From Mesorhizobium japonicum MAFF 303099 (GTDB lineage Bacteria > Pseudomonadota > Alphaproteobacteria > Rhizobiales > Rhizobiaceae), in NCBI RefSeq assembly GCF_000009625.1, contig NC_002678.2, positions 4,434,001 to 4,498,000 on the forward strand: 64,000 bases of DNA. The letters run 5' to 3'. Positions 28,593-38,423 of this stretch are shown piece by piece. Every line of letters starts with the position of its first letter. The stretch's first letter is position 1. The notes under the pieces are model-generated. The model was not told the origin of the DNA. It saw nothing but the letters and a program-made list of their open reading frames with translations, and ran no database searches. The position numbers were made by a program, and so were the translations under genes.

Positions 28593-28825
28593 GACCGGCG
28601 GGCTCTCTCAAGGAGTCCGCCGGTCGCGCATTCGAGCCGAGGACCAATCCGATCTCGAATGCAGGACTGGAGCGCCGCGCACCCCATCGGGATGCCGGAC
28701 GGACGTTCCGAAAAGTTGAATTGCGCATGACGCGTTCCGCAAGCCGTGGGTTTCGGGGTCATGCGCAGGCCGATCGATCGATTGGCCATATCCGGCTTAG
28801 AGCGCGCAGAGGGCCACTCTAAGCC
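28593..28825 (+). repeat. Three stem-loops in the rpsO-pnp spacer
   Basis: The 409-base spacer holds no gene I can support. It contains three strong hairpins: a 14-bp stem with G-U pairs at 28593-28606/28612-28625 just after rpsO; a perfect 10-bp stem at 28722-28731/28758-28767, whose ends TGCGCATGAC and GTCATGCGCA resemble dispersed rhizobial palindromes; and a perfect 9-bp stem at 28794-28802/28817-28825. None is followed by a clear T run. In other bacteria hairpins here are RNase III and PNPase targets for pnp autoregulation. Confidence 0.65.
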
Positions 28826-28995
28826 ACCCATGGACGGTCATGGGGCAGGATTGCAGGACGCTCGTTTGGCCACCGTGCCGATAAAACCCGAGCCTCCCGT
28901 TGTCTTGCCCGTGGCTGCCCGAGAAAGGAAGCCAGAGGAAAGGGCACCCGCGCACGCTGAAACGGCGCGGCCCTTCTTCATACAAAGGACAAGAC

Positions 28996-31143
28996 ATGTT
29001 CAATCAGCACAAAGTGGAAATCGAATGGGGCGGTCGCCCGCTCATCCTCGAAACCGGCAAGATCGCCCGTCAGGCTGACGGCGCTGTGCTCGCCACCTAC
29101 GGCGAGACCAAGGTTCTGGCCACCGTCGTTTCGATGAAGGAGCCCAAGCCCGGCCTCGATTTCTTTCCGCTGACCGTCAACTACCAGGAAAAGACCTATG
29201 CCGCCGGCAAGATCCCGGGCGGCTATTTCAAGCGCGAAGGCCGTCCGAGCGAAAAGGAAACGCTGGTTTCGCGCCTCATCGACCGCCCCATCCGTCCGCT
29301 CTTCGCCGACGGCTACAAGAACGACACCCAGATCGTCGTCACCGTCGTTCAGCATGACCTCGAGAACGATCCGGACATCCTGTCGATCGTTGCCACCTCG
29401 GCCGCTTTGACCCTGTCGGGCGTTCCCTTCATGGGCCCGGTCGGCGGCGCGCGCGTCGGCTACATCAACGGCGAATACGTCCTCAACCCGCACATCGACG
29501 AAATGCAGGAATCCAAGCTCGACCTCGTCGTCGCCGGCACCGCCGACGCCGTGCTGATGGTTGAGTCGGAAGCCAAGGAACTTGGCGAAGAACTGATGCT
29601 CGGCGCCGTCATGTTCGGCCACAAGGGCTTTCAGCCGGTCATCGACGCCATCATCAAGCTGGCCGAAGTCGCCGCCAAGGAGCCACGCGACTTCACCGCG
29701 CCGGACTATTCCGCGCTCGAAGGCGAGATGCTGAAGATCGTCGGCGACGAGCTCAGCAATGCCTACAAGATCACCGACAAGCAGCAACGCTATGCCGCCG
29801 TCGACGCCGTCAAGGCGAAGGTCAAGGCAGCCTTTGCTCCGGCCGAAGGCGAAGAGCCCAAATACACCTCCGAGCAGATCGGCTCGGTGTTCAAGGAACT
29901 CCAGGCCAAGGTCGTGCGCTGGAACATCCTCGACACCGGCTCGCGCATCGATGGCCGCGACCTGAAGACGGTCCGCAAGATCGTTTCGGAAGTCGGCGTC
30001 CTGCCGCGCACCCATGGTTCGGCACTGTTCACCCGCGGCGAAACCCAGGCGCTGGTCGTGGCCACGCTCGGCACCGGCGAAGACGAGCAGTATGTCGATT
30101 CGCTGACCGGCATGTACAAGGAGAAGTTCCTCCTTCACTACAACTTCCCTCCCTATTCCGTCGGTGAGACCGGCCGCATGGGTTCGCCGGGCCGCCGCGA
30201 AATCGGCCACGGCAAGCTCGCCTGGCGCGCCATCCGGCCGATGCTGCCGAGCGCTGACCAGTTCCCCTACACGCTGCGTGTCGTCTCGGAGATTACCGAG
30301 TCCAACGGCTCGTCCTCGATGGCCACCGTCTGCGGCACCTCCCTGGCGCTGATGGATGCCGGCGTGCCGCTGGCGAAGCCCGTTGCCGGTATCGCCATGG
30401 GCCTGATCAAGGAAGGCGAGCGCTTCGCCGTGCTCTCCGACATCCTGGGCGACGAGGATCACCTCGGCGACATGGACTTCAAGGTCGCCGGCACCGCCAA
30501 CGGCATCACTTCGCTGCAGATGGACATCAAGATCGAGGGCATCACCGAGGAGATCATGAAGATCGCGCTGGACCAGGCCAAGGATGGCCGCCAGCATATC
30601 CTCGGCGAAATGGCGCATGCTCTGACCGGCGCACGCCCCGAACTCGGCGAATTCGCACCGCGCATCGAGGTCATGCACATCCCGACCGACAAGATCCGCG
30701 ATGTCATCGGTTCGGGCGGCAAGGTCATCCGCGAGATCGTCGAGAAGACCGGCGCCAAGATCAACATCGAGGACGACGGCACGGTGAAGATCGCTTCCTC
30801 GAACGCCAAGGAGATCGAGGCGGCGAAGAAGTGGATCCACACCATTGTCGCCGAGCCGGAAGTCGGCGAGATCTACGAAGGCACGGTCGTCAAGACCGCC
30901 GACTTCGGCGCTTTCGTCAACTTCTTCGGTCCGCGTGACGGCCTCGTCCACATCTCGCAGCTCGCCAATGAGCGCGTTGCCAAGACCTCGGACGTTGTCA
31001 AGGAAGGCGACAAGGTTTGGGTCAAGCTGATGGGCTTCGACGAGCGCGGCAAGGTTCGCCTGTCGATGAAGGTCGTCGACCAGGCCACCGGCAAGGAAAT
31101 CGTGCGCGACAAGAGGGCCGAAGGCGAAGAAGACGCCGCCTGA
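28996..31143 (+). CDS. pnp: Polyribonucleotide nucleotidyltransferase (PNPase)
   Basis: 715 residues in the order RNase PH domain 1, helical domain, RNase PH domain 2, KH domain (about 555-615; [20 protein letters not shown]) and S1 domain (about 620-690; [20 protein letters not shown]). It is a 3'-5' phosphorolytic exoribonuclease of the RNA degradosome. ATG 28996 follows AAAGGAC. Expression is probably affected by the hairpins in its leader. Confidence 0.98.
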   Translation: MFNQHKVEIEWGGRPLILETGKIARQADGAVLATYGETKVLATVVSMKEPKPGLDFFPLTVNYQEKTYAAGKIPGGYFKREGRPSEKETLVSRLIDRPIRPLFADGYKNDTQIVVTVVQHDLENDPDILSIVATSAALTLSGVPFMGPVGGARVGYINGEYVLNPHIDEMQESKLDLVVAGTADAVLMVESEAKELGEELMLGAVMFGHKGFQPVIDAIIKLAEVAAKEPRDFTAPDYSALEGEMLKIVGDELSNAYKITDKQQRYAAVDAVKAKVKAAFAPAEGEEPKYTSEQIGSVFKELQAKVVRWNILDTGSRIDGRDLKTVRKIVSEVGVLPRTHGSALFTRGETQALVVATLGTGEDEQYVDSLTGMYKEKFLLHYNFPPYSVGETGRMGSPGRREIGHGKLAWRAIRPMLPSADQFPYTLRVVSEITESNGSSSMATVCGTSLALMDAGVPLAKPVAGIAMGLIKEGERFAVLSDILGDEDHLGDMDFKVAGTANGITSLQMDIKIEGITEEIMKIALDQAKDGRQHILGEMAHALTGARPELGEFAPRIEVMHIPTDKIRDVIGSGGKVIREIVEKTGAKINIEDDGTVKIASSNAKEIEAAKKWIHTIVAEPEVGEIYEGTVVKTADFGAFVNFFGPRDGLVHISQLANERVAKTSDVVKEGDKVWVKLMGFDERGKVRLSMKVVDQATGKEIVRDKRAEGEEDAA

Positions 31144-31164
31144 GCGCTCTGACAGAAAAAATCG

Positions 31165-31195
31165 AAGCGGGCGCGGCTTATGTCGCGCCCGTTTT
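31165..31195 (+). terminator. Intrinsic terminator of pnp
   Basis: AAGCGGGCGCG (31165-31175) pairs with CGCGCCCGTTT (31184-31194), 11 bp with one G-U pair and an 8-base loop, running into TTTT and then CGTTT. It lies 22 bases after the pnp stop. Confidence 0.8.
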
Positions 31196-31268
31196 CGTTT
31201 GGAGCAGTTCCAGGAAAGTATGAGGCGCTTTCACCTTGGGAATTGCGTAAGACTCTGGGAGCACTTCT

Positions 31269-32279
31269 ATGCCCGCTGAAGCGCTGAAGACGCTTTTCCA
31301 TCCGTTCGAGGCTGAGGCTCTCTCCTTGCCGCGAAAGGGCGAGCGCATCCTCTTCCTCGGCGCCGAGCCCGGCCTGCGCGTGCCGCCGGGTTTCGAGGCA
31401 ACGCTGCATCTCATACAGGGCTTCCGGCCGCATTTCCGCGCATTGCAGACGGCGGGCTTTACCGTGACGCCGCAAGCCGAGGGGGACGGTTTTGATGCCG
31501 CCCTGGTGCTCGCCGGCCGTCACCGCGGCCAGAACGAACTGCGTATCGCCGAGGCCCTCGAGCGCGTGGCGCCGCGCGGACTTGTCGTCGTCGCCGGCGG
31601 CAAGGACGACGGCATTGCCAGCCTGCGCAAGCGCGTCGACGAACTCGTGCCGCTCGACGGCCATATGCCGAAATATCACGGCATCGCCTTCTGGCTGCGC
31701 AGCCCGGCGGATGTGCAAGCCGCCGCTACACTTCGCGCCGCCAATCCCGCTTTGCTGATCGAGGGGCGATTCCACACCGCACCCGGCATGTTCTCCTTCG
31801 ATCGCATCGATGCGGGTTCGAAACTGCTGGCCGACAACCTGCCCGGTGACCTGCGCGGCAATGCGGCCGATTTCTGCGCCGGCTGGGGTTATGTGGCGGC
31901 TGAGATGGCTGCCCGCTCGTCAGGCCTGTCGGGCCTCGATCTCTATGAGGCCGATTTCGATGCGCTGGAGGCGGCCAAGGGCAACCTCGCCAACACAGTG
32001 GCGCAAGGCTTCTTCTGGACGGATCTGCTCGCCGAGCCGGTCGAGCGCCGTTACGACGTCATCGCCATGAACCCGCCCTTCCACCGCAGCCGTGCGGCCG
32101 AGCCCGAGATCGGCGTCGGCATGATCCGCGCGGCAGCCAAGGCGTTGAAGCCCGGTGGCAGGCTGTTCATGGTCGCCAACCGCCAGCTTCCCTATGAGTC
32201 CGTGCTGTCGGCGGCCTTTGCCAGCCATGCCGAGCTTGCCCGCGACGGCATGTTCAAGGTGTTTTCCGCACGGCGCTGA
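31269..32279 (+). CDS. Class I SAM-dependent methyltransferase, RsmC-like
   Basis: 336 residues with two methyltransferase-like halves as in RsmC/RsmD-type rRNA guanine-N2 methyltransferases. The C-terminal catalytic half has the SAM-binding region DFCAGWGYVAAEMA (about 200) and the NPPF motif for exocyclic amino targets, NPPFH beginning at N268. The likely role is 16S rRNA m2G methylation; the exact target is not provable from sequence. GGAG is eight bases before ATG 31269. Convergent with the EAL gene, with five bases between stops. Confidence 0.83.
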   Translation: MPAEALKTLFHPFEAEALSLPRKGERILFLGAEPGLRVPPGFEATLHLIQGFRPHFRALQTAGFTVTPQAEGDGFDAALVLAGRHRGQNELRIAEALERVAPRGLVVVAGGKDDGIASLRKRVDELVPLDGHMPKYHGIAFWLRSPADVQAAATLRAANPALLIEGRFHTAPGMFSFDRIDAGSKLLADNLPGDLRGNAADFCAGWGYVAAEMAARSSGLSGLDLYEADFDALEAAKGNLANTVAQGFFWTDLLAEPVERRYDVIAMNPPFHRSRAAEPEIGVGMIRAAAKALKPGGRLFMVANRQLPYESVLSAAFASHAELARDGMFKVFSARR

Positions 32280-32284
32280 CTTGC

Positions 32285-33829
32285 TTAATGCAGGCTGGCG
32301 ACGCGCCGGACCTCGTCGGTGGCGTGCTGGTCGCCAAGCCTGAACTTGAGCGGTGCCGGCCGGCCGAACAGGTAGCCCTGCACCACTTCGCAGCCGGCGG
32401 CCCGCAACAGTGTCGCCTGGCTCTCGGTCTCGACGCCTTCGGCGATGATGCTGACGCCGAGCGCGCGCGAAAGCCCGACGATGGTCGAGACAACAGCGCC
32501 TGAGCTGGAATCGGTACCGATGCGGCTGACGAAGGAGCGGTCGATCTTCAACTTGCCGAACGAGAAGTCGATGAGGTAGCTGAGGTTGGAATAGCCGGTG
32601 CCGAAATCGTCGACGGCAACGGAGATGCCCATTTCGGCAAGTTCTTTCAGTATGGCGGCCGCGCGGTCGCGGTCCTGCATCATCGCCGTCTCGGTCACTT
32701 CCAGCTCAAGCCGCGACGGCTTGATGCCGGTGGCCCTCATCGTGTCGCGCACGATGCCGACGAAGTCCTTGGTCATGAACTGAACCGGCGAGATGTTGAC
32801 GGCGACGAAACAGTCGTCCGGCAGATGGTGGGCGTCGCTGCAAGCCTTGCGCAGAACCCATTCGCCGATCGGGTTGATCATGCCGGTTTCCTCGGCGATC
32901 TGGATGAACTCCATGGGTGGGATCATGCCGCGTTCGGGATGGTTCCAGCGGATCAGCGCCTCGTAGCCGATGATGCGGCCGGTCGGCAGGTCGAGCTGCG
33001 GCTGATAGTGGAGGTCGAAGTCTCCTCGCTCGAAAGCGGTGTGCAGTTCGGATTCCACCCACTGGCGATGATCGGCGACACGCCCCATCTCGCTGTCGAA
33101 CACCGACCAGTTGCCGACCCCGCCGGCGCGCGCATTCTGCAGCGCCAGATTGGAGCGGCGCAGGATAAGGACCGGATCGACGCCATCCTTGGGCATGGCA
33201 ACGATACCCACCGACAGGCTCACCGATTGCTGATGGGTGCTCAGTTCATAGGGCTCCATCATTTCATCGATGAGCCTTTCGACCATGCTTTCCATCGTTC
33301 CCTGGATCTGATGATCCGGAAGCAGCACCGCGAACTCGCCAGCGCCGATACGCCCGACCATGGCGCGTGCGGGCACGCAGGTCTGCAGCCGCTTGGTGAA
33401 GGCGCGGATCAACTCGTCGCCCTGCGTATAGCCGATCGCGTCGTTGATCTGCTTGAACCGGTCGATGTCGATGTCGATCAGGAACACCGGTTCCCCGGTT
33501 CGGCTTGTCGCGCATGCCGCCTCGGCGATCTTGCCGACCATCGCCGGGCGTGCCAGCAGTCCGGTCAGCTTGTCGAAATGGGTTTCGTTGAAGACGAAAT
33601 CCGCCGATTCATCGACACCGGCGAAGAACGACATGGCCGCCACCGACGCCGCCAGCGCGCAAAGCGCGGCCATGATCGCGACCATCATGTCCATCGATAT
33701 GCCGGCAAACCCGTCGCCGAGACCGTGCTTCAGCCCCCAGATGCCGAGGATAAAACTGCCAATGCCCGAACTTGCTATGGTGAGCAGTCGAAACACGGGT
33801 GTTCGCTTCGGGTTGCTGACGGCAGGCAT
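32285..33829 (-). CDS. Membrane GGDEF-EAL protein, probable c-di-GMP phosphodiesterase
   Basis: 514 residues with two N-terminal membrane helices (about 15-35 and 47-70), a GGDEF domain (about 85-240) and an EAL domain (about 255-505). The GGDEF signature reads GAGEF, losing the second glycine and the aspartate, so cyclase activity is unlikely. The EAL catalytic set looks intact: YEALIRW, AVNISPVQF, ELEVTETAMM, DDFGTGYSNL, LKIDRSFV and EGVETESQ. It should hydrolyse c-di-GMP, possibly with GTP sensing by the degenerate domain. Its start has only a weak GGGGAC site. Confidence 0.88.
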   Translation of the reverse strand: MPAVSNPKRTPVFRLLTIASSGIGSFILGIWGLKHGLGDGFAGISMDMMVAIMAALCALAASVAAMSFFAGVDESADFVFNETHFDKLTGLLARPAMVGKIAEAACATSRTGEPVFLIDIDIDRFKQINDAIGYTQGDELIRAFTKRLQTCVPARAMVGRIGAGEFAVLLPDHQIQGTMESMVERLIDEMMEPYELSTHQQSVSLSVGIVAMPKDGVDPVLILRRSNLALQNARAGGVGNWSVFDSEMGRVADHRQWVESELHTAFERGDFDLHYQPQLDLPTGRIIGYEALIRWNHPERGMIPPMEFIQIAEETGMINPIGEWVLRKACSDAHHLPDDCFVAVNISPVQFMTKDFVGIVRDTMRATGIKPSRLELEVTETAMMQDRDRAAAILKELAEMGISVAVDDFGTGYSNLSYLIDFSFGKLKIDRSFVSRIGTDSSSGAVVSTIVGLSRALGVSIIAEGVETESQATLLRAAGCEVVQGYLFGRPAPLKFRLGDQHATDEVRRVASLH

Positions 33830-33984
33830 TCAAAGGTCCCCAGATTGCGGGACTCTATAGCGGAAATCTTCTTAAAATGAGTTTCCGCGAATGAATCCAA
33901 TTTTACTGGAGAAGATTATTTTCTTTACTGGAAAAGAGCCATTTCTCCGAAACGGTTGCCCGCCTTGACCCGTTTCAGGGCCAG

Positions 33985-34788
33985 TTAGCCATCCGTTTGC
34001 TTCAACTCGTCGAGCGTCGGCATCGAGACGATGTGATAGCCGGAATCGACATAGTGGATTTCGCCGGTGACGCCGGAGGCAAGGTCGGACAGCAAATAAA
34101 GCGCGGAGCCGCCGACCTCGTCGATGGTCACCGTGCGGCGCAACGGCGAATTGCGCTGCTGGTAGGAGAACATGTGACGGGCGTCCGAAATGCCGGCGCC
34201 GGCGAGCGTGCGCACCGGGCCTGCCGAGATGCCGTTCACCCGGATGCCGCGCGGGCCGTAGTCGTTGGCAAGGTAGCGCACGCTGGCCTCGAGGCCGGCC
34301 TTGGCTACGCCCATGACATTGTAGTTCGGCATGACGCGGACCGAACCGGCATAGGTCAGCGTGATCATCGAGCCGCCTTCCGTCATCAGTGCCGCGGCGT
34401 TGCGCGCCACTTCGGTGAAGGAATAGCAGGAGATCACCATGGTGCGGACGAAATTGTCTCGGCTGGTGTCGGCGTAGAGGCCCTTCAACTCATTCTTGTC
34501 GGAAAAGCCGATGGCGTGGACGACGAAGTCCAGTCCGCCCCATTCCTTGCCGAGCGTCTCGAATGTGGCGGCGACCGAAGCGCTGTCCTCGACATCGCAG
34601 GGAACGACCAGCGAGGCGCCGAGCTTGTCGGCGAGCGGCTTGACCCGGCGGCCGAAGGCGTCGCCCTGGTAGGTGAAGGCGAGCTCCGCCCCATGTTCGG
34701 ACAATTTCTTGGCGATGCCCCAGGCGATCGAATGATCGTTGGCGACACCCATGACAAGCCCGCGCTTGCCCTTCATCAATCCGTCCAT
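33985..34788 (-). CDS. fabI: Enoyl-[acyl-carrier-protein] reductase (NADH)
   Basis: 267 residues with the FabI catalytic residues Y146, Y156 and K163 at Escherichia coli numbering (MPNYNVMGVAK). It reduces the enoyl-ACP double bond in the last step of each fatty acid elongation cycle. The chosen start gives MDGLMKGKRGLVMGVANDHS; an internal ATG four codons on is possible. It follows fabB by 31 bases in the fabA-fabB-fabI operon. Confidence 0.95.
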   Translation of the reverse strand: MDGLMKGKRGLVMGVANDHSIAWGIAKKLSEHGAELAFTYQGDAFGRRVKPLADKLGASLVVPCDVEDSASVAATFETLGKEWGGLDFVVHAIGFSDKNELKGLYADTSRDNFVRTMVISCYSFTEVARNAAALMTEGGSMITLTYAGSVRVMPNYNVMGVAKAGLEASVRYLANDYGPRGIRVNGISAGPVRTLAGAGISDARHMFSYQQRNSPLRRTVTIDEVGGSALYLLSDLASGVTGEIHYVDSGYHIVSMPTLDELKQTDG

Positions 34789-34819
34789 GGCAGGCAATCC
34801 CCCTAGAAAACCGCTGGCC

Positions 34820-36040
34820 TTATGCGGAATAGCGCTGGAAAACGAGCGTTGCGTTGGTGCCACCGAAACCGAAGGAATTTGACAGGACGGTGTCGATCTT
34901 GGCGTTGTCGATACGCTTGCGCACGATCGGCATGCCCTCGAATTCGGGGTCGAGGGTTTCGATATGGGCGCTTTCGCCGATGAAGCCGCCTTGCATCATC
35001 AGGATCGAATAGATCGACTCCTGAACGCCGGCCGCGCCCAGCGAATGGCCGGTCAGCGATTTCGTCGAGGTGATGAACGGCATCTTCTCGCCGAACACCT
35101 CGCGGATGGCGCCCATTTCCTTGGAATCCCCGACCGGCGTCGAGGTGCCATGGGTGTTGATGTAGTCGACCGGCGTGGAAACCGTCGCCAGCGCCTGGCG
35201 CATGCAGCGGACCGCGCCTTCGCCGGAGGGGGCCACCATGTCGTAGCCGTCAGAGGTTGCGCCGTAGCCGACGATCTCGGCGTAGATCTTGGCGCCGCGC
35301 GCCTTGGCATGCTCGAGCTCCTCCAGCACCAGCACGCCGGCGCCGCCGGCGATGACGAAGCCGTCGCGATTGACGTCATAGGCGCGGGAAGCAGCCGAGG
35401 CCCTGTCGTTGAACTTGGACGACATGGCGCCCATGGCGTCGAACAGGTCCGACATCGTCCAGTCGAGATCCTCATGGCCGCCGGCAAAGACCATGTCCTG
35501 CTTGCCCCATTGGATCAGCTCGTAGCCATTGCCGATGCAATGCGCCGAGGTCGAGCAGGCCGACGAGATCGAATAGTTGACGCCGTGGATCTTGAACCAG
35601 GTGGCCAGCGTTGCCGACGCGGTCGACGACATCGCCTTCGGTACCGCGAAGGGGCCGATGCGCTTGGGGCTGCCGTTCTTCAGCGTGGTTTCGGCCGCCT
35701 CGACGATGGTGCGGGTGGAGGGGCCGCCCGAGCCCATGACGATGCCGGTGCGCTCATTGGTGATGTCGCTTTCGCCGAGGCCCGCATCGGCGATCGCCTG
35801 GTCCATGGCGACGTGGTTCCAGGCGGCACCTTGGCTCAGGAAGCGCATCGCGCGGCGGTCGATCATGGCGGAGGGGTCGAGCGTCGGCGCGCCCCAGACC
35901 TGGCAACGGAAGCCGTGCTCGGCGAAGGAATCGGAAAAGCTGATGCCGGATCTGGCGTCATGCAGCGAGGTCTGCACCTCGTTGGCATTGTTGCCGATCG
36001 ACGACACGATGCCGAGGCCTGTGACTACGACACGTCTCAT
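34820..36040 (-). CDS. fabB: Beta-ketoacyl-ACP synthase I
   Basis: 406 residues with the Cys-His-His condensing triad C162 ([10 protein letters not shown]), H297 ([11 protein letters not shown]) and H332, plus K327 ([12 protein letters not shown]). With FabA upstream it makes unsaturated fatty acids, the classical FabA-FabB route. ATG 36040 lies six bases after GGAAGGAG; the TTG two codons earlier is not needed. Confidence 0.95.
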   Translation of the reverse strand: MRRVVVTGLGIVSSIGNNANEVQTSLHDARSGISFSDSFAEHGFRCQVWGAPTLDPSAMIDRRAMRFLSQGAAWNHVAMDQAIADAGLGESDITNERTGIVMGSGGPSTRTIVEAAETTLKNGSPKRIGPFAVPKAMSSTASATLATWFKIHGVNYSISSACSTSAHCIGNGYELIQWGKQDMVFAGGHEDLDWTMSDLFDAMGAMSSKFNDRASAASRAYDVNRDGFVIAGGAGVLVLEELEHAKARGAKIYAEIVGYGATSDGYDMVAPSGEGAVRCMRQALATVSTPVDYINTHGTSTPVGDSKEMGAIREVFGEKMPFITSTKSLTGHSLGAAGVQESIYSILMMQGGFIGESAHIETLDPEFEGMPIVRKRIDNAKIDTVLSNSFGFGGTNATLVFQRYSA

Positions 36041-36089
36041 TCGCAACTCCTTCCAGGGATGCTGGCCAGTGGGTCGGCCAAGGGTGCGG

Positions 36090-36605
36090 TCAAGCGACCG
36101 CCGACTGCTTGGACAGACCGACCTTCAGGTCCGTCGCCGCATATATGGGCTCGCCATCCGCCTTCATCCAGCCATCGGCGATGCCCAGCACCAATCGGCC
36201 GCGCATGACGCGCTTGAAATCCACGCCGTACTCGACCTTCTTGACCGATGGCGTGACCATGCCCTTGAACTTGACCTCACCGGTCGACAGCGCCATTCCC
36301 TTGCCGGGTTCGCCGAGCCAGCCAAGGTAGAAGCCGGTCAACTGCCACAAGGCGTCCAGACCGAGGCATCCTGGCATGATCGGATTGCCGATGAAATGGC
36401 AGGCGAAGAACCACAGGTCCGGCTTGATGTCGAACTCCGCACGGATGAAGCCCTTGTCGAAGGCGCCGCCGGTCTCGCTGATCTCGGTGATACGGTCGAA
36501 CATCAGCATCGGCGGGTAGGGCAGCTGGGCATTGCCCTCTCCGAACAGCTCGCCGCGGGCGCAGGCCAGCAATTCTTCGTAGTCGTAGCTGGATTTACCC
36601 GCCAT
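36090..36605 (-). CDS. fabA: 3-hydroxydecanoyl-ACP dehydratase/isomerase
   Basis: 171 residues; the chosen ATG places the catalytic residues at exactly H70 ([12 protein letters not shown]) and D84, as in Escherichia coli, and fits the family length. An ATG five codons upstream (36620) is an alternative. FabA introduces the cis double bond at the C10 stage. First gene of fabA-fabB-fabI, divergent from irr, the usual rhizobial arrangement. Confidence 0.95.
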   Translation of the reverse strand: MAGKSSYDYEELLACARGELFGEGNAQLPYPPMLMFDRITEISETGGAFDKGFIRAEFDIKPDLWFFACHFIGNPIMPGCLGLDALWQLTGFYLGWLGEPGKGMALSTGEVKFKGMVTPSVKKVEYGVDFKRVMRGRLVLGIADGWMKADGEPIYAATDLKVGLSKQSAVA

Positions 36606-36732
36606 CAATCTCGTCCCCATATCGTCCGGGCGGTAGCGCGCCCTTGTCGTTGGTGTCCTAACACAATCTGTTTCAGGCCGGAAACCGGCGTTTGCGCTTA
36701 ACCCGCCAGTCTGCCCGGGTCAATGCGCGCTA

Positions 36733-36761
36733 TTGATCGCATTCGGACGACAGAATATATG
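36733..36761 (+). promoter_or_regulatory. Candidate promoter for irr
   Basis: TTGATC (36733-36738) and TATATG (36756-36761) are spaced by 17 bases, 86 bases before the irr ATG. A TTGACA hexamer on the opposite strand (36765-36760) overlaps it and could be a -35 for fabA, though no good -10 follows. I see no Irr box here. Confidence 0.35.
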
Positions 36762-36847
36762 TCAACAGGGGTCCGGTTTCGGCAGACATTCATTTTTTTG
36801 CCATTCTGGGCATGTCTTGAAGCGGGACTGTTGGCTTGGAAGACCAG

Positions 36848-37279
36848 ATGGACCGGGGCTGCCGGAAGGAAAATGTCGCTGTGGACAAGCGGGTACGTGA
36901 AGCCGGCCTGAGGCCGACGCGGCAGCGCATTGCGCTGGCCGACCTGCTTTTCGCCAAGGGCGATCGCCATCTCTCGGCCGAGGAACTGCACGAGGAGGCG
37001 CTGGCCGCCGGCGTGCCGGTGTCGCTGGCCACGGTCTACAACGCGCTCCACCAGTTCACCCAGGCGGGGCTGCTGCGCATCCTCGCCGTCGAGGGCGCCA
37101 AGACCTATTTCGACACCAACACCTCCGACCACCATCATTTCTACATCGAAGGCGAAAACCGGATTTTCGACATCGCCAACGGCCCGGTGACAGTCACCAA
37201 CCTGCCGGATCCGCCCGAGGGCATGGAAATCGCCAATGTCGACATCGTGGTGAGGCTGCGCCCCAAGCGCCAGGAATGA
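36848..37279 (+). CDS. irr: Iron response regulator Irr (Fur family)
   Basis: 143-residue Fur-superfamily protein with an N-terminal winged helix (about 15-80; LRPTRQRIALADLLF, then SLATVYNALHQFTQAGLLR) and the histidine triplet HHH at 95-97 in HHHFYIEGENRIFDI, the heme-associated motif of Irr. The N-terminal GCPWH heme regulatory motif of Bradyrhizobium Irr is absent, as in most rhizobial Irr. It binds ICE boxes when iron or heme is low. ATG 36848 follows GGAAG. A matching ICE lies at 42-60 of this window. Confidence 0.94.
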   Translation: MDRGCRKENVAVDKRVREAGLRPTRQRIALADLLFAKGDRHLSAEELHEEALAAGVPVSLATVYNALHQFTQAGLLRILAVEGAKTYFDTNTSDHHHFYIEGENRIFDIANGPVTVTNLPDPPEGMEIANVDIVVRLRPKRQE

Positions 37280-37725
37280 CCGGCGAGGCCAAGACAATCG
37301 GTCCGGCCGGGAATGATCTGTCAGGCCAGAGTACTCTGTCAGGGATGAAGCTCCTCGACCGGATAACCCGGCTCGAATGGGCTGTCGTGGCGGCCGTTGC
37401 GCTCGTCTTCTATGCTTGGTCAGGCGTTTCCTGGTGGCTCTTCGGATTGCTCATCCTGGCGCCGGACCTGTCAATGTTCGGCTACCTCGGCGGGCCGCGC
37501 ATCGGCGCCATCGCCTACAACGCCTTGCACATCCTCATCGTACCGGTACTGCTGCTGCTCGTCGGGTACCTCTCCGGTCATGCGGTCGCGATCGCGGTCG
37601 CACTGATCTGGATCGCCCACATCGCCATCGACCGTGCGCTGGGCTACGGCCTGAAACTGTCAACCGGTTTTCAGGACACTCACCTTGGCCGTATCGGACG
37701 CAAACGGGACGACCTCAGTCCTTGA
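37276..37725 (+). CDS. DUF4260 domain membrane protein
   Basis: 149 residues with about four hydrophobic segments (roughly 35-50, 52-66, 80-100 and 103-118) and the C-terminal DUF4260 pattern GYGLKLSTGFQDTHLGRIG. Function unknown. It overlaps irr by four bases (ATGA), so it is probably co-transcribed and translationally coupled, although ATG 37345 (MKLLDRITRLEW) would give the more typical N-terminus. Its 3' end overlaps the convergent SH3 gene by 11 bases. Confidence 0.8.
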   Translation: MTGEAKTIGPAGNDLSGQSTLSGMKLLDRITRLEWAVVAAVALVFYAWSGVSWWLFGLLILAPDLSMFGYLGGPRIGAIAYNALHILIVPVLLLLVGYLSGHAVAIAVALIWIAHIAIDRALGYGLKLSTGFQDTHLGRIGRKRDDLSP

Positions 37726-38275
37726 CCCGCTCGCCGGGATAGGCGCCCCAGACCGCGGCCTGGGCGAGCCAGCCGGTGTGGCCTTCAAGCGTCATTTCGC
37801 ACCACTGGCCGTCGCAGGACTTGATCGTGCCCATGACGCCGGGCTCGACGATCGCCACCACTCGGGCATCCTTGTCGGGGCTTTTCATAAGATTGATTTG
37901 GGCGCCCTTGCCGCGCTGCCACGGCGCGATGATCGCCGTGCGCCGGCCCGACAGCAGCGACTGGTTGATCCAGCCCTCGGAGCCATCGGCGTCGCGCACG
38001 CGGCGCCATGTGTCGAATTCCTGGACGACCTCCATCGGCAGACCGGCCTTCAGATACATCCAGTCGACCGAGTAGTTGGCGCCGGGGCCGACGCGCGAAT
38101 TGACGCGGCCGGACTTCAGGCTGACGAATCGCGGTAGCGGCAGGCCGCTCGGCCCGAGCGTGACGGCATTCTGGGCGGGCGCGGCCGCGCTCTGCGCCGC
38201 GGCAAGCGGGGAATAGAGGAGAGCGCCGAGAAATGCTGCGCTGAGGGCCAGGCGAAGCGACGCGAAACCAGACAC
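37715..38275 (-). CDS. Exported SH3-domain protein
   Basis: 186 residues with a Sec signal peptide (about 1-28, ending SPLAAAQS) and two SH3-like modules (about 50-110 and 115-175). The first has RVGPGANYSVDWMYLKAGLP and WRRVRDADGSEGWINQSLL, the second GTIKSCDGQWCEMTLEGHTG. Such proteins are periplasmic and bind peptidoglycan or protein partners; exact role unknown. ATG 38275 follows AAAGGAAC. Confidence 0.85.
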   Translation of the reverse strand: MSGFASLRLALSAAFLGALLYSPLAAAQSAAAPAQNAVTLGPSGLPLPRFVSLKSGRVNSRVGPGANYSVDWMYLKAGLPMEVVQEFDTWRRVRDADGSEGWINQSLLSGRRTAIIAPWQRGKGAQINLMKSPDKDARVVAIVEPGVMGTIKSCDGQWCEMTLEGHTGWLAQAAVWGAYPGERVKD

Positions 38276-38423
38276 TTTCGTTCCTTTCGGCGCCGGCCCG
38301 GTGGCCTTGGCGCCCCTTTTTCTTTGTCTTCGGCGGCACCGCTTGTTACATGGGTAAATCGGCTACCGCGACCGGCTTTCAGTTTCGCCGGTCTTGGTTA
38401 AAGAGGTCTCAACGAGGGAAACA

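Noticed and set aside
28978..30951. A 657-codon open frame opposite pnp
   Set aside because: Antisense artefact of pnp codon usage; no recognisable protein family.
36621..36847. Irr or Fur box in the fabA-irr spacer
   Set aside because: No TTTAGAA-N3-TTCTAAA-like palindrome found; only a possible promoter is supported.
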